DNA from: Varroa destructor
Taxonomy: Eukaryota; Arthropoda; Arachnida; Mesostigmata; Varroidae
Assembly (NCBI RefSeq): GCF_002443255.2
Contig: NW_019211456.1
Span: 33,167,341-33,231,340, forward strand
Length of the DNA: 64,000 bases
Direction: 5' to 3'
In this document: piece by piece, positions 50,622 through 63,100 of the stretch
Layout of the letters: each line of letters begins with the position of its first letter
How positions within the stretch are numbered: the stretch's first letter is position 1
Translations under genes and position numbers: made by a program
The notes under the pieces: model-generated
The model's input: the letters and a program-made list of their open reading frames with translations, nothing else
Database searches by the model: none
Told to the model about the DNA's origin: nothing

Positions 50622-52915
50622 GTAAGTCTCACTACTCAGTGTCTTAACAAGTTTATAAGTTGCGAAAATTAAGCCAACCATTTTCAAGTTTTGATGCATA
50701 TAGAAGAACGGAAGCTACCGCGAGAATAAATAACACCCCCAGATCTTGTTGAGATAGCGAGATATTAAAAGGCTTTAACGCGGTAAGCCCCTATAAAAGC
50801 TTCCAAAAAACGAAAGTAAAAGCAAATAACTTAATTCTGTTCTGCTATAACCCCGTGATCGATTCACTTTGAAGTACTTTGCCAGCTTTTAGGTACGAAC
50901 GTTAATAAAATTCGTGGAGGCATTGTCCGATGTTTCCTTGTTCATATTACTTTTGCAAGATACAAAACTAAAATACAACGCAATTTTTTATTCATTTGAA
51001 TAAATATATATTACACTAATATTTATTCATTTGATGATTATTTTCCTAAATAAGCTATTATTGCATTATTATTCTATTTTAATCCCATAATATACGGCAG
51101 TGGTTAACGCGAGGATCTAAACAATGAAAGTACAATAGTTGTTTATCGCTTTCGAAGCTTCAATTAAAAAGCTACGGACGGGGGCTGTCGTGTACTTCTA
51201 TTAATACAAAATGTCGAAAATCGCTTCGTGGAACTGTTGTTCAAACCGTTGCATCTACTCTCTTAGAGACGCTTTCCTGCCCCCCTACCGTGTGCTATTT
51301 AAACGAACCGGACGATGAACGCGAGTGTATGCGCACATAACCCAATCAATTTTCATCGTATACGACGGTTATCTGTGATTCTTGTAAACAATACTAAAGG
51401 CGATTGTTTTGCTCGTTTCTAAAGCAGGCACTAACTGCGCATCAAAATATCGGCAATATCAAAAGTCCGTTTTTGTGAAACGAAATATTTGAATTAGTTT
51501 ACTTCTAAGTTTTTTTCGTTAGCACTCAAAATTTTTCCTTAAACTCCATCGAAGCTGCATAGGGTCTGGCAACTAACTCTCATGCCGATCGTGTCTAACT
51601 AAAAAAGTTCAAACCTCAAATATCGTGGCTTCGGCACAAAAATATTCGATTAAGGCTGCGAAGACTGTCGATGAAACAAGCATCAGCTTACTATTACAAG
51701 ATGAAACCTTCAATTGAAACCGTTTCGGATTTAGTTGGCATATGCTGTATATTGCTTGTTGCTGGCTAGCTATGGTTGCTCTGAGGTTCTACAAGTGTAA
51801 ATACAACACACCGAACCGAATCTGCTTAATCCTTCCTCATTTTCTTCTCATTCAAAGGCCAACTAACACCTTTTACACAGTAACTCTCATTAAATGCCTA
51901 GAGAAGCCATTCTGCTGTAAAAAGTACTGTGGAAGCGTTAGACGGGACAAACGTTCTACCTTTAGGTAGTAAGTAGCTAAACTCGCACACGGTACCACGG
52001 CATGATTTTTGGTTTTCCTTTGTGCTTTTTTAAAAATGCCCGATCAGCTGGAACTTCTATGTTGATTTTCGACTCTGCATAAATTATAGTACGTTCATTT
52101 TTTAACAGCTTCGATGCTAAACAGACAGGTCAAGCTTTTCTCCGGACCGCAGTCCTGTCTAAATTTCATCAGGACCAATGATTGGCAGCTTCAATGTAAC
52201 ACGAACCAGAATAAGCAGGTACAAACTTTTACAATACAATCATTATGCTATCTAACCAGCTTTCAGTTTTCTTGTAGATCAATTTTATGCCAGCCCCTTA
52301 TCTATCTCGAACAATACAGAGGTACTATGTTAGGCTTCCATGGCAAACGTCGATAAGAAACTCATGAATCCTTGTCACTGCACGTCGGTCTGATTAAATC
52401 AATACGCGTAAATGAAGCTATATCGGAAACTGCTGACGAGTTGAAACGTCGAATCGTATCCTATACCTTAAAGAAAGTTACATTTTTATATATACCTTTG
52501 ATTTATGAAGACACACGCTTCCAACTTAGGCCAACGCATAAGAGCACTTGTGGACGATTTTTAAATCAACCGTGTAGTAGAACTTCCAAGCTCTAGTTGC
52601 TGTATAAGCAAAAGCTTACTTAAAGTGTGTCGACTTACTTCGATATGTCTCGATTTTTATTTGTGACCTGAATAGAGGTAAAGTAATATAACACAAAACA
52701 AAATTCGATTCCTTTTCTTCTTTGAAGATAAAGATTTTTCTGCTTGCAGTAAATATTTTTATGTACACATATTTCATATAGTAAAAATAATCTGACTATG
52801 AGTCAGCGTATTTTGAGGCCTGTACAAATTCTTAAACGCTTCTAAATGTTATTCGATAACCTAATCATAGAATTTACCGGGACGGTAACCATTCAAGAAT
52901 ATTTGGCGAACTTAC
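50622..52915. other. Stretch with no supported gene
   Basis: It contains the foldback at 50998-51028. Moderately open plus-strand frames at 51742-51969, 52114-52356 and 52372-52596 yield no recognisable product or splice pattern. Confidence 0.35.
50998..51028. repeat. 10-bp foldback with flanking direct repeat
   Basis: GAATAAATAT (50998-51007) pairs with ATATTTATTC (51019-51028). TTCATTTGA occurs on both sides as a direct repeat, as a short element with a duplicated target might leave. Confidence 0.35.
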
Positions 52916-53094
52916 ATTGGAGTGTTATCCTGAAACAGCTTTTGTCGTTTGCGAAAAGTTCTTCGTCTAGCCATAGCGGGGGCTCACCTAGCGGACCTTT
53001 GTAGCCGCCTTCCCTAGTCACTTTTTGTTGGAAAAGGGATGGCCTTAATAAGGGTAACTGCTTCATTTTCGGTCCCACATTTCCATTGCGTATT
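52916..53094 (-). CDS. Candidate 179-nt exon, unknown gene
   Basis: On the minus strand a T-rich acceptor (GGATTTTTGTGCTAG) is followed by one base, 59 open codons and one base, ending at a strong donor CCAAT|GTAAGTT. The peptide is mixed and not low-complexity: KMKQLPLLRPSLFQQKVTRE, then a Gly/Pro turn (GPLGEPPLWLDEELFA). It is the longest exon-like segment with two good splice sites outside the two named genes. No family is recognised, and flanking exons were not found. Confidence 0.3.
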
Positions 53095-55298
53095 CTAGCA
53101 CAAAAATCCAATTAGGCAAACTGCCAGACAAAGTTGCTATGCCTTACACTTATTTGTTTATACATTGTTGCTTTCTATACATTATCAGAAATCGACGTAA
53201 GTTAAAAGTTTTACTCCGTGCCTGTTTTCTGTGCAACGCTAACTATGATCCCACGTACTGCGTTTCTGCTCAAAGAAATTAAAATTGAATTAAGCATAAC
53301 TTGAAGTTATGACTATCTATATTACCACACCACATAGTATTAGATGAGCCTAGTGAAAAATAGAAATTCGATCATTGGATAGACTTATAATAAATTCATA
53401 TGGGGTTACAGGTTATTACGCAGTCCTGTAAGAAATTAACCGAAGGACGTCTAACTGTGCTTGAAATTGGACGTCGACATTTTTGCATTTAAAATAAATG
53501 TGGTCATCTAAATATGAACCAAAATGAATTTCACGAAAGGTTACCTTTGGTAGGTTTCTAAACAAACTGTATTTGGTTCCCATCGAACAACTGGAATGTG
53601 TGTGAGATACAAGTTACAATCAATTTAATGATAGTGACATTGCGTTTAAAAAGATAGACCTTGCTGTAAGGATTAGGAATCATTAATTGCAAAGTCTTAT
53701 AATGATAATACTATAGTTAAAAGGATAACTTTTTTTATTTAAACGGCTGCTGTAGTATGTGTCATCGTCAGGATCTGAAGCCGCGACCCTTGGCCTCTTC
53801 CACTGTTTTGGCCATCCAAGCCACCGCGTATGGAATAGTAATATAACGAAGTCAGAGTCGGAGAGAAGAACGTGTCTAGATAGAGTAGTATAAATACTAC
53901 CTTTATTAACAGAATCATTATTACAGACAAGTAAAATGCAGTATTTCTAATAGTACTTGAATAAATTCAATTCTTTATTCTGAAAGATACACAGAATGCT
54001 ACTTTTAAGGTATGTTCTGCATATAACATAGATATAATTCATTTAATTGGTTTGAATAGGGAAACTCTGTTCGATTGGTTATAACGGTCACGTCTCACGG
54101 CCAAATATTATTGTTGTGGATCATTTAACACACCCTATCTTTTAAGAAACACCAAATGAAATACCTCCTTGCCTATTCTTGCCAGTTTGCTACCGATTAT
54201 GTAATGCATGATACGCCATTTTCTAAGAATATCTAGAGCTTTTACAAAGGTTAGATCTTGAAATCATGCAAAAATAACATAAGTCGACTCTTCTTTGAAA
54301 AAAGGCGAATTTACGGATTTTTTTTCTTTTACAGTAGAGCCTTACTATACACTCAGATAAGCAAGTAGTTGTCATGCGTTTATAGCTGCCTAAAGCTTCT
54401 GAAACGATCTAAAGTCATGTTTGGACTATCTTACGTCCGTATATATGACAAAGAGATAATAATAATAATATGAAAACAAATGCTATTTATTCACCTCTCA
54501 TTCAGAGGGTACATCTACGTCGTATACGGGAACTCGAATAGGCAATTCCTGGCTTTAGTCACCCAAGAATTCAGCAATCGAAATCACCGCCATTCATGTT
54601 ACCAGTCACACTAATATTGAAATATTTACGGTAAATAGATCAACGAACTAATGACATACAAAAATTGTGTAACTTCATTCAATTCATATGTACCTTTATT
54701 ATGTCAAAGAAATAACTTCCGCTGGTATGGCCCTAGCGTGTATCATACGACAGGAAACCATTTATTTTATGCACCTACAACGTTCAGTTAGATGTATTAC
54801 TTCGGAAAGAATCAAACTTCGATTTCGAAAATTAATCGCTCCCATGTAAAATAATAAGGTTTTTCAATGTCACTCTTTGAAGCACAAGTGCATTTTCCTG
54901 TTGCAACGGCATGGCAACGGATAGCAAAAACACTGTTTTTTCAGAGCAAAAAAAAGTGTCAAATGTTGAACTCAGCTAGAATGTCTTTATGTGTATTTGT
55001 CGATGATAACTCTTCTGCACTTGTTATCTGAATGTGTACGTATGCGTGTGTGTCGTACATTTATTAGCTTCTTTTTTATATATGCAGAAGAAAAAAAATA
55101 TTGCTGGCTTTTAGATCACACGTTTAAATGGAAAATGTATAGAGGTATAGACTTGCTACTTCACGTTTGCTAGTTTTTGTTATTCCCTCTCATACTAATT
55201 GGGCGCTGCTATTAAATCAGTTCACATGTAAATCCACAGACAGATAGAAACACCATAAAAAAAAATAGAAGAGACGTAAAATATTTTTAAATTCATAT
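53095..55298. other. Intergenic stretch downstream of the CNOT7-like gene
   Basis: AT-rich sequence without supported exons. It holds a short (ATA)n at 54456-54470. A minus-strand frame at 53739-53930 has a Gly/Arg/Gln-rich patch but no acceptor that keeps it open. Confidence 0.4.
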
Positions 55299-55475
55299 TT
55301 TATTGTGAAATCGACATCTTAAATACAATTTAATACACAATATCTTTACAACGGATGTTTGGTTTCATACCATAACATCTCTCGCTCGTTTGCCCCACCC
55401 TGTTTTACTCCCTCTCATACAGTACTTTAGTAGTTCTTTATCTTCGGGGTCGGTGGCAATTATATGGGGCGGGAG

Positions 55476-55495
55476 TGGCCTGGCCTGGCCTGGCC
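55476..55495. repeat. (TGGCC)4 tandem repeat in a GC-rich patch
   Basis: Four perfect TGGCC units are followed by GCAGCGGC and CCGCCGCC-like sequence. It is the most GC-rich spot in the window. Confidence 0.8.
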
Positions 55496-56197
55496 GCAGC
55501 GGCAGTGAAGCCAGCCGCCGCCATCGCCATCGGGCTTACACGCACTAGATCACGCATATTTCATGTCGTTTCTTATATACACCCGAACAATAACACAAAA
55601 ATAATCCCGTCACTAAATAACGCCAAGACACCTCGTCACTTGCTGCTGTTGAATTGCTACTGCACTTACTCAACTATTTCACCAAATATAAAATCTTTAT
55701 CCCCTTCGCTTTCGCACTCGCTACTTCGATGCTGTTGTTGTTATTATTGTTGTCCCTGAGTGCTGCTTCGCATATCGTTTGACTTATTTTTGTTTTGACT
55801 TTCATTATTTATCACTTTCATACGTGGTCTTTTCGGACCTGTGTGCTCACTGCTATATTCTGTCACACTCGTCGACTTTGTCGTTCTTTTCTTTTGTTTG
55901 CTGATCCATGCATTTCTCTTTCTAATATCTCATACGGCCCAAGTGATCCTGTATGAGATCATAGTTCTTCTTAACTGCCTTCGTCTTTTGTTGCGCGCGA
56001 ATTATGACTACTATATTATTATAGCTAAATTTCGCTTACACAATTTTTTACACAATTCGTACGATTTCCTTGTACGCTATAGCACTGTTCGCCTTTTAAG
56101 AAATTTGCATGCTTATTTGTTGTACTGGTCTGTCTGTGAAGTAAACCATAATCAACGCTATCGTTAACAAATATAAATGAATCAATGTTTGTGCGGC

Positions 56198-56218
56198 TGT
56201 GTGTGTGTGTGTGTGTGT
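56198..56218. repeat. (TG)n microsatellite
   Basis: An uninterrupted TG run, CA on the strand of the CNOT7-like transcript. Confidence 0.9.
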
Positions 56219-57066
56219 ATTTGCGTCAATGTGTATTTCGGTAGACCAACTGTTTATTCCAGCGGCTTCATCGTTTAGCTTATTCTGCTTTAGTAGTCGT
56301 GATAGTTATTCCATTATAAAAGTTTTTCGCCGTCATCCACTTCTGTTGTGTGGACACTGTGTTTATCAGCATTGTCTTCATTTTGTGCACGTTCGATGTC
56401 TATTGATACCTGTACGTTTGTGTGTTTTGTCCCTTCATGACGTTCTTTTTCACACAAGTGTTGTAACAGTTGCACTATCTTCATCTATTGCATATCATCT
56501 TTTCGTTGTTTCTTAAACCGCAACTGCTGCTATGATTGTCGTAACTGCTGTCGCTGCGTTTTTTATGGCTGTTTACGTGAAACAAGCACCTCACGCTTCC
56601 CCACCTAACTAATCGAAAACTTCACGCCGAAATGTTGGCAGTAATTCAAATAGTGGCGGGCTCTCGCAGTTGCCGTTTCTGCTCTCTGCCGAAAGGAAAA
56701 TCGTGTGTTGCGTGTGATGTGTTTGTTAACTGTTGTTTTGTTTTTACTGCTCAGCTTTCTTGAACCTTTTTTCTCATTTTGTTATTTTTCTCTTTTCTTA
56801 CTATTATTATTACTATATTATCTTGTACGCAAGGCGGCTATAATGCGTGCATGTTTTCTGCTGTCATTTTACCGTGAACGGAAAGGAAAGGTAATAAAAA
56901 CTAAAAGGAAATGGGGTGATACTGGTATTGGAATTTTGGTAAGTGTCCCTTTCCGCTTAAGACAATTGGTCGTGCTTGTGAAAGTCTCTCTCTTAATTTG
57001 TTTCGTCTAAACAATTAGAATATCACGCTTGAATGATGTGGAGTTCATGGGGTCCAAAGCGAGCCC

Positions 57067-57162
57067 CTAGGCAGTGGCCGGTGGAGAGTGCTCACTCGCT
57101 GACCCGATTGCGAACAGGTGTCCCGAGTACTTCGAGGCATCGATGTTGTCCTCGAAGAACAT
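57067..57162 (-). CDS. CNOT7: CNOT7-like terminal exon
   Basis: The acceptor GCTACCTTGCAG is preceded by a T-rich tract made partly of a (GTT)n run (57186-57202, CAA on plus). The exon is in phase 0 and reads [17 protein letters not shown], the conserved last helix of CAF1, then a short Gly/Ser/Pro/Ala tail and TAG at 57067-57069. The tail is shorter than in most animals. Confidence 0.9.
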   Translation of the reverse strand: MFFEDNIDASKYSGHLFAIGSASEHSPPATA

Positions 57163-60100
57163 CTGCAAGGTAGCGGCAGAGCACAGCAACAACAACAACA
57201 ACAAAAAAGACCATCCATGACATCACACGGACAAGTTGTTTGAACGACGAATTCACCGAGACGCAAGCAAACAAGAGAAACACAATCAAAACAGCTAAAA
57301 TTTTACGGTTAGTGCATTTTTCGTGTGGTCAGCCAGCAGGCGACGGCATTTCGACCCCACCGTAATCAGCTACTGTAATAGCATGCTAGCCTGATTCTAT
57401 AAAGCCGGTCCTAACATCTAGCCTGGGTTCGCCCACACATAACCTTTGTCATGCCGAAGCTGAAAAAATATTGATTGGTTCTAATTGTTCTACCGCCCCC
57501 TTCTCCTTTCCCCACTTTTCTAATAAATTAACGGCATGCATAACAAATACACGTTACAACTCAGGCTAAAAAAATATGGATAGTATTTATTCCTCTAGGA
57601 CACTCGCTCTTGTCTATTTTTTATCGTATTTTTTTTGCCAGTATGTTTCGCGGTGCATCACCTACTTAGTGTGCCAATACTATTACTTTTGCATTACCTC
57701 TATCTCCAACGGATAAGGCTTTCTCATAAGAGGCTCAATGCAAACCAACTATATTTTACTAACCTATTTCCCATTGGAAAAAATCGGCGCAGGGTTATCT
57801 CCGTCTAACTTAATGGAAGATTCAAAGTTTCGTGCATTGGTCGTAATCGCACAGTTAATCGCTATTAAGCGATCAATCACGTACGTATCACTAAGTATAT
57901 ACCAGCAACTCTCTTTAGTTAAATCTAACCCTAGTTTGCTCGAAAATAACGAGATTCTTTGCTTTATAGATCATGCTTAATCTCTTGAAATACGATTCGT
58001 TTGTCAGCGAAGTTGCCACAATGTGTACTATTAGCTAGGCGATTGCAGGCACCTTATATCACACAGCACTGCTAATGTCACCACCCCTTGAAAATATATC
58101 ACACTTTTATTATCTGTAGCCCTTTAGGGGATGCTCTATTTGCTGCCTATTTCAGGTTGTTTCCCCCCAAATTATCATAGCATATATATTATATTCCAGG
58201 ACATCTACACTCGAGCTCTGTCTTCGGCGCCGCTCTTATCTTAGACTAGGTTTCTTTGGCATCTTCAGTAGTAGAACATTTTCTTTGAATTGCTTCACTT
58301 GTTTCTTTTTATGTCGACTAATATTGACACTCGGTCGGGAAGCTCTTTTTCGCCTGAAATATTGGGCCGGTTGCAGACACCTTTCTCATAAACAACCACA
58401 AACTGGGAATGACAAAAGCCCCAAGCAGGCGCTGATGAGTATTGCTTTCTGTCCCCTTGAAGTTTTTACTTTGAAGGGAAGAGGCTTTTCGACGTAGCCC
58501 TTTATCTTTTAGTCTTGTCCCTTGTAACATACACGCGCTCGGCCAGTTTCACACAGCCATGGGACTGGGAACCACGCCGAGTCCAATCGCGGTTGAGTTG
58601 GGCTTGTCAATTGGCTGAGAGTCAGCCAAGTTATGGGGGGTCTTGCCATTAGTCATTGCTGTGTTTTTGGTCTGTCCATTTATGAACTCGATTTGTAGTG
58701 TAGAGTCGCGCTTTACGTCGAGCACCTTAAACGAGCCACGATCGGCGCCTTCGCCTTTATACTCCAAGCAGTGGTTAGCTGTTTCCAGCACCGAGTCAAG
58801 CACCAATTGTTCCTGAAAGCACCGATGATCAACTAGCCAAGCTATACACCAAGGAACCACCAGTCAGCACCAGGTATTCGACTAAACATGATGAACAAAG
58901 ATGGCTGCTGTCTAGTAACCAGTCAATAAATGAGTCGATTCGGAGGCGAATCATCCAAGGCGCTACGGATGCACAATTAACCAACGACATAGACCCGTCA
59001 TATAATATATATAAAACCCATCATATAAGAAATCAAAACAATGCATACATTTACTAGCTATTTGAATATCAATTTTCGGCTCGAAAATTATATAACTAAA
59101 AAAGCTTTAAAGAACCATATATTGAAATGGCACAGTTTTTCAAGCAGTGGTCCGAATACTGCACTACTTCATGTGGCATTATTTCCACATAGAGGCGCTT
59201 GCATCAGTTAGTACAAAATATGCGAAAAATATACACTCTGGCTCAAAATGGAAATAGGTTCCTACAAAGTCGTACTCGTTGCAAAAAAATACGACACACG
59301 ACCTATTAACAACACGAAGGCAACATGTGTGTTAAATAGAACGTTCCGTAGTGGTCATGCGGCTGTGACCGCAACGCAAAGAGATGAACAAACCGCATCC
59401 AACATCCGTCCACGAGATAGTAGATTCGCCTAATAATGACACTATCAAATAATATACTTTGGTACCTTAGAACCATATAAAACGTATCTAAGGATATGTG
59501 GGACATAAGGTATCCAAGTGCAATGTTAACGCAAGATTCAGGCAAGTATTAATAGCAACGGCAGCATAAGTTGAGTTCTGTGCAGGCTGGTACATTCGGT
59601 GGGTGTCAATATGCCTGTAACCACTGTTACGTTACTACCTCTTCTGGCAGGACAACATATTTACGAACGCTTATTGTTTCCATTTGGCGCATAGTCGTTT
59701 CATGTCTTACCTCACGCATCTTGAAGAATGCCGCACCAGTCAGGAGCGAGTCTGAGCCAGCGGTATGCTGAGGTCCGATACGGACTAACTTCAGCTGCTC
59801 CGCCACCTCCTGCAACCCGCCCTTGAGGCTTTTACAGCTCTTCATCAGGTACTTGATATCATAGATGACAGGGAAGTAGATCTTTAAAAGTTCGAAGAAT
59901 TCGTGCTCGTTTTCAGGGATCTTCTCCTCGGTTAATAGCTTGAGTAGGTAACCGAAGTCATATCCAGCGTGAAAGCAGAGCCACTGCACTCCCTCGCACA
60001 GAACCACCCCAGACGTGATCAGCAACTGTGCGAATTCGAACGGTTCAATCCCTTCATCTGCGTGACGTTCGAACACTATGCCTGATAATATGATATATCG

Positions 60101-63100
60101 TAAGAATACGCACGGGGCTATTAATGAATAGGTAGTCAACGAAACTGAATCTAAATCGAAGACTATGGAACCGAATTGATCGCGGTTAGACGCGAGATAG
60201 AGCTGTTATTAGAATTTCTCAATAAATGCCGTGGCATGTATCAGTTCACTATATTCTTCCATGAATTACAATTTAATCGCCATTGTCTCCGATTACACTC
60301 ATGAAACAAATAGCCAATTAAAAAATTTCGGAATAATACAAACATCGTAGATCACCAGATGAATTTTGTTATGTTTGATAATACTGATATGGAAAGGAAT
60401 AAGATTTAGGCGGAGGTGTACATATAATAATGCATATTCCTCTACGGCTGAGCAGAGAACAATATTTAACTTGATATTTTTTTTTCTATATTTACCTGAG
60501 TTAGCTAGAAGATCAATTGAATCTTGTGCAAACATATCCTCTTTAAGGTTAAAGCGGAAGTTGAACTGCCAAGTGGCTTTCGGGTTTCCCCGTTCATCGA
60601 AGAAGGTCAGTCCCAACTGTATCAATTTCAGTAAATCAACGTTGCACCTATGTTCAACATAAGAATTATAAAGAGGTATGTGCCGATCAACTGCAGTAAT
60701 TTTTGATACGTGAGCGATTAAAACACTCTACAAGTATAGTGAATCTGATAAAGAATTTCCAACATAAGGTTGACTCGAAAGCCACACATTTCGATAAATA
60801 CAATTGATATATAGATATTTCTCTTAGTTTTAAATAGAATTCTACATGATGTATACTATGTATTGTTTGCTGCTAGAACGAGATCACGTAATTTTTTAAA
60901 ATAATCATGCATAGATTCTGTCTTCAAAAACACGCATATTATCTATATATTCTGAAAGCACCTACCGAAGGATCTGGTACTGATATTCACCCATCGACCG
61001 AAATTCACCTATGGGCATAGCAACGACACCCGGAAATTCCGTGTCAAAGCCTATGTATGGATACTTCTTCACGACATGCCTCCAATTTAATACCGAAAAC
61101 ATAATTGTTAGTAGAGTCCAATGCTAGAGGTAATTACTTCTTCCTCACAATTTCTAAAAAGGGTGGCAAATTATCTGGCATCAGTAATCGCACTGCAAAC
61201 CTTTGAACTGTATCTATCAGTTTAGTCGTAGTTATTTTTACTCCGTATCTATCGAAAATGCATTAACGGGTAATGAAGAGCATCACCTTCTTAGTGATAT
61301 ATATATATATTTGAAAACCTTGTATAGCAACATGGATACGGAGTGCAGTAAGCGAAAGATCTGTATGAGCTTAGTTGGAAGCCGTTTGCTTGCGAGCTCA
61401 ATGGACCTTCTTAAATTAATACCACAGTAGTCCAAGCTAAAACACTATTATTTTTTCATGTCATTATTATACCGACGTAGACACAACAGAAATCTAGAAT
61501 TATGTTATGCCTACTACATAATAACTAATTACCTCTGTTTAGTTTACCGTTTTGGAAACCTATACATACTATATTGAATAATCAGAAAATTATTGTGTAT
61601 GTATTTTTCTAATATCTCAATTGAAATATTCAATTCAACAAAAAAATCATTTTGAAACAAGATTGCCCACTAACGTAAGCTGCTTTGGCTCTCAAAAAAA
61701 AACACATTATTATATTCAAAACACCATTTGATTTGCTTGTAATAGGATTGACATACATTACAGCATTATATGACATACATCGAACACAGTGAAAGAACGT
61801 TTGTGTATTCGTATTGTAAATAATATAATGGATCTCCTACGATCATTTTGTTCAACCATCTTTGAGATTAATATATCGACTGAAATGTGCATTCATACCT
61901 ATTATGCACAGCTAAAACTAACGCGTCTTGCTAGTAACGATGCGCAGAACTTGATCTTTAAAAACGCATAGTTGGAATACGCATCTGACTCATTATAGTG
62001 AATGTCTAAGGTAAGAGTCAACAAATATTAAATCCTCATTGTGCAAGTTGCCGGTTATTTCTTTGCAGGTTGAATTTCAATTCCTTTTATCCGAAAATTT
62101 TCGAAAAGCATCATATCAGTATCACTTTGGCGCACTAACGCATCGAGGAGGATGGTGAGCCTGTATGATCTCGATCAGTCCAGGAACTCAAAACGAAAAG
62201 CGCAAATATAATCATTGAAGGAAGAAAATGCAGAACAGCAGCTTTTATTTGCTACTGGAGTAGTGCCAAATCGCTCCTATATGCGACTGGCATGCTACAT
62301 GGTTTTAACTATTGCAGACAGAGCGACAGTTTAACTTGTCAACCATCACAAAGCATGATGCTCTTCTAGTAGCTAAGTGTCTTTTTTCAGTAAAATTTAT
62401 TCCGCGCGCAATTAAGCGGAACGACCCGTACGAATTGTAATTGCCTTAGCTACGCATTTCTAGCCCACGTTAGCTATCATTTACTATAGTATTACTTTAG
62501 TTCCGGTCGTAATTGACAGCGGTACTTGTGATATACGGACGACAATTTCTATGGTAACTGTACACATATACATGGTAATTGTTCGGCAATGCCGAGGTTT
62601 TGTAAGCGTATGCAGAATTTCCGTAAAGTCACGCAGCACGATCGCGTAATTAACACCCGCTATGAATGAATGCACATGTGCAGTAAACGAAATGGCGGCG
62701 AGTACCTACTTATCCGGAACCTGATCCTAATGTGCTCGTTTCTACCAGAATCGTTCGTTTTTTTTCAGAATTGTCTAGAACGCATTCTAAATGCAGGAAT
62801 TGTTCTGATGAGAGCTGCTGCGGGCCGTGGTTGTGACAGATCATTTGCCGCCCGCAGAGCCCGCGAACTCTGAAGATGTGACCGCAGGCGATTCGCGTTC
62901 TGTGCAATTCTATCTAGCCTCTAACTGTCTCTTCTCTTAACAGCGCTCAAATGTTGCAGCGCAATTGATTGCAGCGTATGTGGATTAGTGAGAAGCACCC
63001 TTGCCAATTGTTTCCTATCGAAAACTTTGCACATTACATACTCTCTTGAGAAGCGAACCAAACATTTTCCGTCTAGGTCATCGTCGTAAGTTTTCTTAAT

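Larger units (their letters stand above)
55299..57066 (-). other. Probable long 3' UTR of the CNOT7-like gene
   Basis: Directly after the stop codon of the terminal exon, the minus strand is A-rich with CAA/CAG-type runs (55732-55752), a CA repeat (56198-56218) and scattered GC, unlike the flanks. It ends near a canonical AATAAA at 55299-55304 (minus strand). Open plus-strand frames here (for example 55475-57010) are T-rich shadows encoding runs of Leu, Phe and Cys. A GC-rich island with (TGGCC)4 lies at 55440-55560. The extent is inferred from composition and the poly(A) signal, not from a transcript. Confidence 0.45.
57163..59710 (-). other. Last intron of the CNOT7-like gene (2548 bp)
   Basis: Donor GAG|GTAAGA at 59710 and acceptor TTGCAG at 57163. 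It contains the candidate alternative terminal exon (58549-58812), a minus-strand AATAAA at 57586-57591 and a doubtful SINE head (57360-57445). A plus-strand open frame at 57738-57980 and two at 58285-58530 are without recognisable product. Confidence 0.8.

Noticed and set aside
53739..53930. Gly/Arg-rich minus-strand exon
   Set aside because: Three frames look partly protein-like near 53750-53830, but none stays open from a plausible acceptor.
55475..57010. Several 80-108 codon plus-strand frames as genes
   Set aside because: They are Leu/Phe/Cys/Ser-rich translations of the T-rich complement of the CNOT7 3' UTR, with no domains.
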